From Membranipora membranacea (taxonomy: Eukaryota > Bryozoa > Gymnolaemata > Cheilostomatida > Membraniporidae), in contig OU612072.1 of the NCBI GenBank assembly GCA_914767715.1, positions 20,026,001 to 20,090,000 on the forward strand: a stretch of 64,000 bases of DNA. Reading direction: 5' to 3'. Made by a program: the position numbers and the translations under genes. This document shows, one piece after another, positions 60,140 to 64,000 of this stretch (within the stretch, counting starts at the first letter, position 1; every line of letters starts with the position of its first letter). The notes beneath the pieces were generated by a model. The model did not search any database, was not told where the DNA came from, and was given only the letters and a program-made list of their open reading frames with translations.

Positions 60140-63100
60140 TTACGGAGGCATCCTACTGATGACTACAATACTCAGAGTGGGATATCTGCTCTCTTTAACA
60201 AGTCTGTCTGTCAGTCTCTGCTTCAGTTCATCCGGTATTTCTGTGACTGTGCCATCAAATGTGACATCCGTAGACCAGGTTACTGTCAAAGTGTCATTCT
60301 TACAGCTCAGCTTTGCCTGAGAACCAACCTTAGGTCTGCAATCTGAAAACAAACAAATAATTTAATGTGATCGCGCTTGTATCTCTTACAAAGTTTTGCC
60401 TTTTGAAGCAGCCAAATTATCACCCCTCTGCGTTAAATTCTGATTACAGCAGCCACGGAGCCAAATAACATCCACATCAGCTTCAAATTTTATTAACCTC
60501 GAACCAGTGCTCGTTCAGAAAATTTTATCACTGGTTTGAGGTCTTATATATGCAGCTTATCATTAAACTGAATGAGTCAAATTGTCCCCCTAAACTAAAA
60601 TGCTTATGAGACATTTCTCATCATATTAGTTATTGTCTCAAATTATTCTCAACATACTTATATTGGACTTCAAATATAAGATTTGTACGTTTACATTGTA
60701 CATTTATAGGAATTTATTTGTAACAAACCTAACTGCTCACCTTGTTGACATAATTCTCTTATCTGGTTGACATATCCATTAGTGAGGGTTGTTAGAGTAG
60801 ATAGGGCCACCACATCAGTCAGTACTGTACACTTTACGTGATCATACCTAGCAATGATATCGACTCCTCTCACCAATAAGTAATCTACAATATTAATAAA
60901 TATTCTTTAGAGTATAACTGTAGGCGTTATACATGGGCTTGGCAATTATCAGGCGCTCTTTTTGCTATTTCCATTTATTAAATAAAAATTGGAAGCCTTT
61001 TTGATTCTGCCAAAAAAAAGTTGGCAGCATGAAAAGGCTATAACTTTAGCGCTTCAACACTACGCAAGTGTTATATCTCAGTCTGTACCTTTGATTTCTA
61101 CTTTGAGTGAACAGTTGGTATTTTTCCCGTTTATACGATACTTGTAGACTCCGACAGGTAGTTCTAGTGTATGAGTAGTGCCATCTAGTGAGAGGTCAAG
61201 CGCTGATAACCCAGTAGAAGCCGAGACAACTCCTCTGATTACTTCTGGGCACTCTTCTAGCCCATATTTTGTACCTGATAACGCAGTCATAGTAGTTGTT
61301 GTAGTAAACTTAAAATGCTAGCAGATAGCTGAGTAGTAGAACGAGTATCAAAAATGGCAGCACAATCTCAAAGATGGTGTGGCTACATGCAACGAGAAAC
61401 TATGGAGCTGAAATGATACCACAAATGTAAATAGACTATCCAAGTAAAAATAAATACGGTTAGTAACGGAGTAGGGACCCGGGTGCTTGTGTGCTAAGTG
61501 TACGGGCTGAGGTCTTAGGCTCAAAGTAAATAATTGTAAATACTAACTTAAAAACCTCATATATGCTTATCAATAACCTATTTATATAAATACTCACCAT
61601 TATTTATGACTATGATATTAACAGTGCAGTTGTCTCTTTTGATCACATGACTACCGACGGCATATCCAGATTGTACATCAGGAGTTATCTCCACAAACGC
61701 CCTCTCCTCAGCAGATGTCACATACAGTGTCATGTTACTGTCCTGACACTGGTTACTCATTGTAGTTCCTGCAGGATGTAAGAGATATTTAATATTTAGT
61801 TGTCGATACTAAACATTGATGAAGTTCAAATACTATCTGGTAGAAATAAATTGAGGCAAATTTAGGATTTGAAGGGGAGTACTTGTGCACCATGAAAGTT
61901 ATTGATGATCGTATTTTTGCGGGTCCAGATCTTAAGATTATATTACTCCACTGGACTGTAATAAGAAGCTAAACTTGATGACAAACTATTTATAGATATT
62001 CTCACCATTATTTATTACCATAATGTTGAGAGTACAGTTGTCCCTGTAAACTACGTGAGTTCCAACTGCATATTCAGATTTTATTTGAGGAGTTATCTCC
62101 ACAAAGAATTTTTCCTCTTCAGATATTACATAGAATGTCATATTACTGTCCTGACAAAGTGTAGTTGTTGGTGTGGTTGTAGTTGTCGGTTTGGTAGTTT
62201 TTGGTGTGGTTGTAGTTGTTGGTTCGGTTGTAGTTGTCGGTTTGGTAGTTGTTGGTGTGGTTGTAGTTTTCTCTTTGGTAGTTGTTGGCGTAGTTGTAGT
62301 TGTTGGTTGGGTAGCTGTTGAAGTTGTAGTTGTCAGTTTGGTAGTTGTTGGTTTGGTAGTTGTTGGTGTGGTTGTAGTTGTCGGTTTGGTATATGTTGGT
62401 GTGGTTGTAGTTTTCTCTTTGGTAGTTGTTGGCGTGGTTGTAGTTGTTGGTTGGGTAGCTGTTGAAGTTATAGTTGTCAGTTTGGTAGTTGTTGGTTTGG
62501 TAGTTGTTTGTGTGGTTGTAGTTGTCGGTTTGGTGGTTGTTGGTGTGGTTGTAGTTTTCTCTTTGGTAGTTGTTGGCGTGGTTGTATTTGTCGGTTTGGT
62601 GGTTGTTGGTGTTGTTGTAGTTTTCTCTTTGGTAGTTGTTGGCGTGGTTGTAGTTGTTAGTTGGGTAGCTGTTGAAGTTGTAGTTGTCAGTTTGGTAGTT
62701 GTTGGTTTGGTAGTTGTTGGTGTGGTTGTAGTTGTCGGTTTGGTATATGTTGGTGTGGTTGTAGTTTTCTCTTTGGTAGTTGTTGGCGTGGTTGTAGTTG
62801 TTGGTTGGGTAGCTGTTGAAGTTATAGTTGTCAGTTTGGTAGTTGTTGGTTTGGTAGTTGTTTGTGTGGTTGTAGTTGTCGGTTTGGTGGTTGTTGGTGT
62901 GGTTGTAGTTTTCTCTTTGGTAGTTGTTGGCGTGGTTGTATTTGTCGGTTTGGTGGTTGTTGGCGTGGTTGTAGTTGTCGGTTTGGTGGTTGTTGGTGTG
63001 GTTGTAGTTTTCTCTTTGGTAGTTGTTGGCGTGGTTGTAGTTGTTGGTTGGGTAGCTGTTGAAGTTGTAGTTGTCAGTTTGGTAGTTGTTGGTTTGGTAG

Positions 63101-64000
63101 TTGTTGGTGTTGTTGTAGTTGTTGGTTTGGTGGTTGTTGGTGTGGTTGTAGATTTCTCTTTGGTAGTTGTTGGCGTGGTTGTAGTTGTTGGTTGGGTAGC
63201 TGTTGAAGTTGTAGTTGTTGATGTGGTAGTCAGTTTTGGATCTACAAAGTTAAAAAATAATTTTGTGAAGAGATATTTACATCCTTAGGTAATATAGACT
63301 GAATTTTGTGGCCATGAAAGGAAACTATAGTCTTATTATTTATCAGTTATTTCTTCATGTGAGTGAAGGGATGGCACTTTTATCCACGATCAAACAAGAG
63401 TATTATCTATAAAGTGATCTTCCATTCAGACATATGCGCCATGTTAGAATGGGTGACTCTCTACCTGCCAGTAAGTTCAAGTTTGGGCACCCATTCATTA
63501 TATATTTATATATATACCGTACAAACAGGTATTTTCTCTATTAAGCGCTATATCGCTCAAGAATAGGTGCAGTATTAAAATAAAAAAATCTTGTTCCACC
63601 TATTAATTCAACTTGAAATAAGGTACAAAATACTCCTTTTGTAATTCTATGTAGTGTACTCACACATGAACTGCTGGATCTTTTTGTATTGTCCGACGTA
63701 CAGAGAATTTTTAGTGATGAGCAGAGAGGTTGGGCGATACAAACATCCTGAGCAGAGATCCAGGGTGGTCACTCTGTCTGTGTTCAGGTCCACTAACCGG
63801 ATCTTGTTATTGTACTGATCAGCCATGAGTAGTGTCTGATTACCTAAGAACACGAGGTCACATGGGTAGTAGAATAGAGAGTTTAGTAGAGTGCTGTCTG
63901 CGTAGCCTGAGGTCCCTGGTGACCCGGAGATAAGTGTTATCATCTTCTCTCTATATGTGATACGGTAGAGAGCGTGATCCCATGTTGTGACATACAGATC
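60140..64000 (-). CDS. Secreted NHL-repeat, Thr-rich, HYR-like protein gene (5' end outside window)
   Basis: Exons (minus): 64,000 or beyond to 63,664; 63,241-62,006; 61,768-61,598; 61,274-61,089; 60,884-60,741; 60,342-60,140 (stop TAA). Every junction is phase 1, the pattern typical of extracellular modular proteins. Order: NHL-type beta-propeller repeats, a Thr/Pro/Lys tract of about 360 residues, then short domains. Two of these are close repeats (CQDSNMTLYV...GSHVIKRDNCTVNIIVINN). A third (ECPEV...LPVGVYKYRINGKNTNCSL) resembles a shortened HYR domain. Then come two unassigned Cys-containing exons. There is no transmembrane segment at the C-terminus, so secretion is likely, with the Thr tract probably O-glycosylated. 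N-terminal signal not visible. The HYR call is tentative. Confidence 0.7.
62160..63235 (-). repeat. Thr-rich coding tandem repeat
   Basis: On the minus strand it reads as units such as PTTTTTPTTTK, PTTTKEK, and STATQ. A higher-order copy of 354 nt (118 codons) is visible: the ATATGTTGG variant occurs at 62,391 and 62,745. All copies keep frame. Probably length-variable between individuals. Confidence 0.85.
63664..64000 (-). CDS. NHL-repeat exon (partial)
   Basis: Open to the window end. LISGSPGTSGYADSTLLNS, then DLVFLGNQTLLMADQYNNKI and RLVDLNTDRV are a clear NHL-type blade (G-x-A-x-F...P...L...D..N..IR). The next blade begins RPTSLLITKNSLYVGQY. The donor ATGT|GTGAGT leads into the Thr-rich exon in phase 1. 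Confidence 0.75.

Noticed and set aside
62173-63288. A 371-codon + strand open frame rich in Val
   Set aside because: It is the antisense reading of the Thr-rich coding repeat; repeats of this kind keep several frames open. The minus frame joins NHL and HYR-like exons with correct splice phases.

Overview
The window is eukaryotic and animal. It is AT-rich, its genes are split by GT-AG introns, it is loaded with non-LTR retrotransposon debris, and it carries a caspase, which is a metazoan trait. The mix (ROCO GTPase fused to a caspase, NHL/HYR-like extracellular protein, multi-copy PIN-CXC and DUF7869-like proteins) suits an early-branching marine invertebrate such as a sponge or cnidarian. 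The species cannot be fixed from the sequence alone.

Layout. Positions 1-37,431 hold six copies of one repeated module, all on the + strand. Each module carries an inverted pair of LINE-2 reverse-transcriptase fragments, then one 147-nt leucine-rich-repeat (LRR) exon, then intron sequence. Three copies are also associated with a minus-strand LINE-1 element. The array is split at about 17.06-30.13 kb by an unrelated block. That block contains a decayed + strand PIN/XPG-like-CXC gene, with a minus-strand DUF7869-like gene nested in one of its introns and two MITEs in others. From 39,539 to 46,277 a nine-exon + strand gene part encodes LRR, Roc GTPase, COR and a caspase (p20 and p10). From 46.3 to 60.1 kb there is an interrupted hairpin repeat, a LINE-3 fragment, a small predicted secreted-protein gene (50,966-51,657, minus) and mostly empty sequence. 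From 60,140 to the window end there is a minus-strand secreted gene with NHL repeats, a long Thr-rich tract and short HYR-like domains.

Main result. The six LRR exons are almost identical, introns included, except at six codons. Those codons are the three x positions after the conserved Leu in LxxLxLxxN of each of the two LRRs, the exposed concave-face positions. By eye, 15 of 18 nucleotide sites in these codons vary, against about 12 of 129 in the rest of the exon. Each exon is symmetric (phase 2-2). The acceptor of the Roc-COR-caspase exon has the same phase and the same LRR register. I infer one candidate system: a receptor array with interchangeable hypervariable LRR cassettes feeding a GTPase-caspase effector, so recognition would be joined to a death protease in one gene. 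That the cassettes are spliced to the effector is inferred from phase and register; no transcript evidence is available here.
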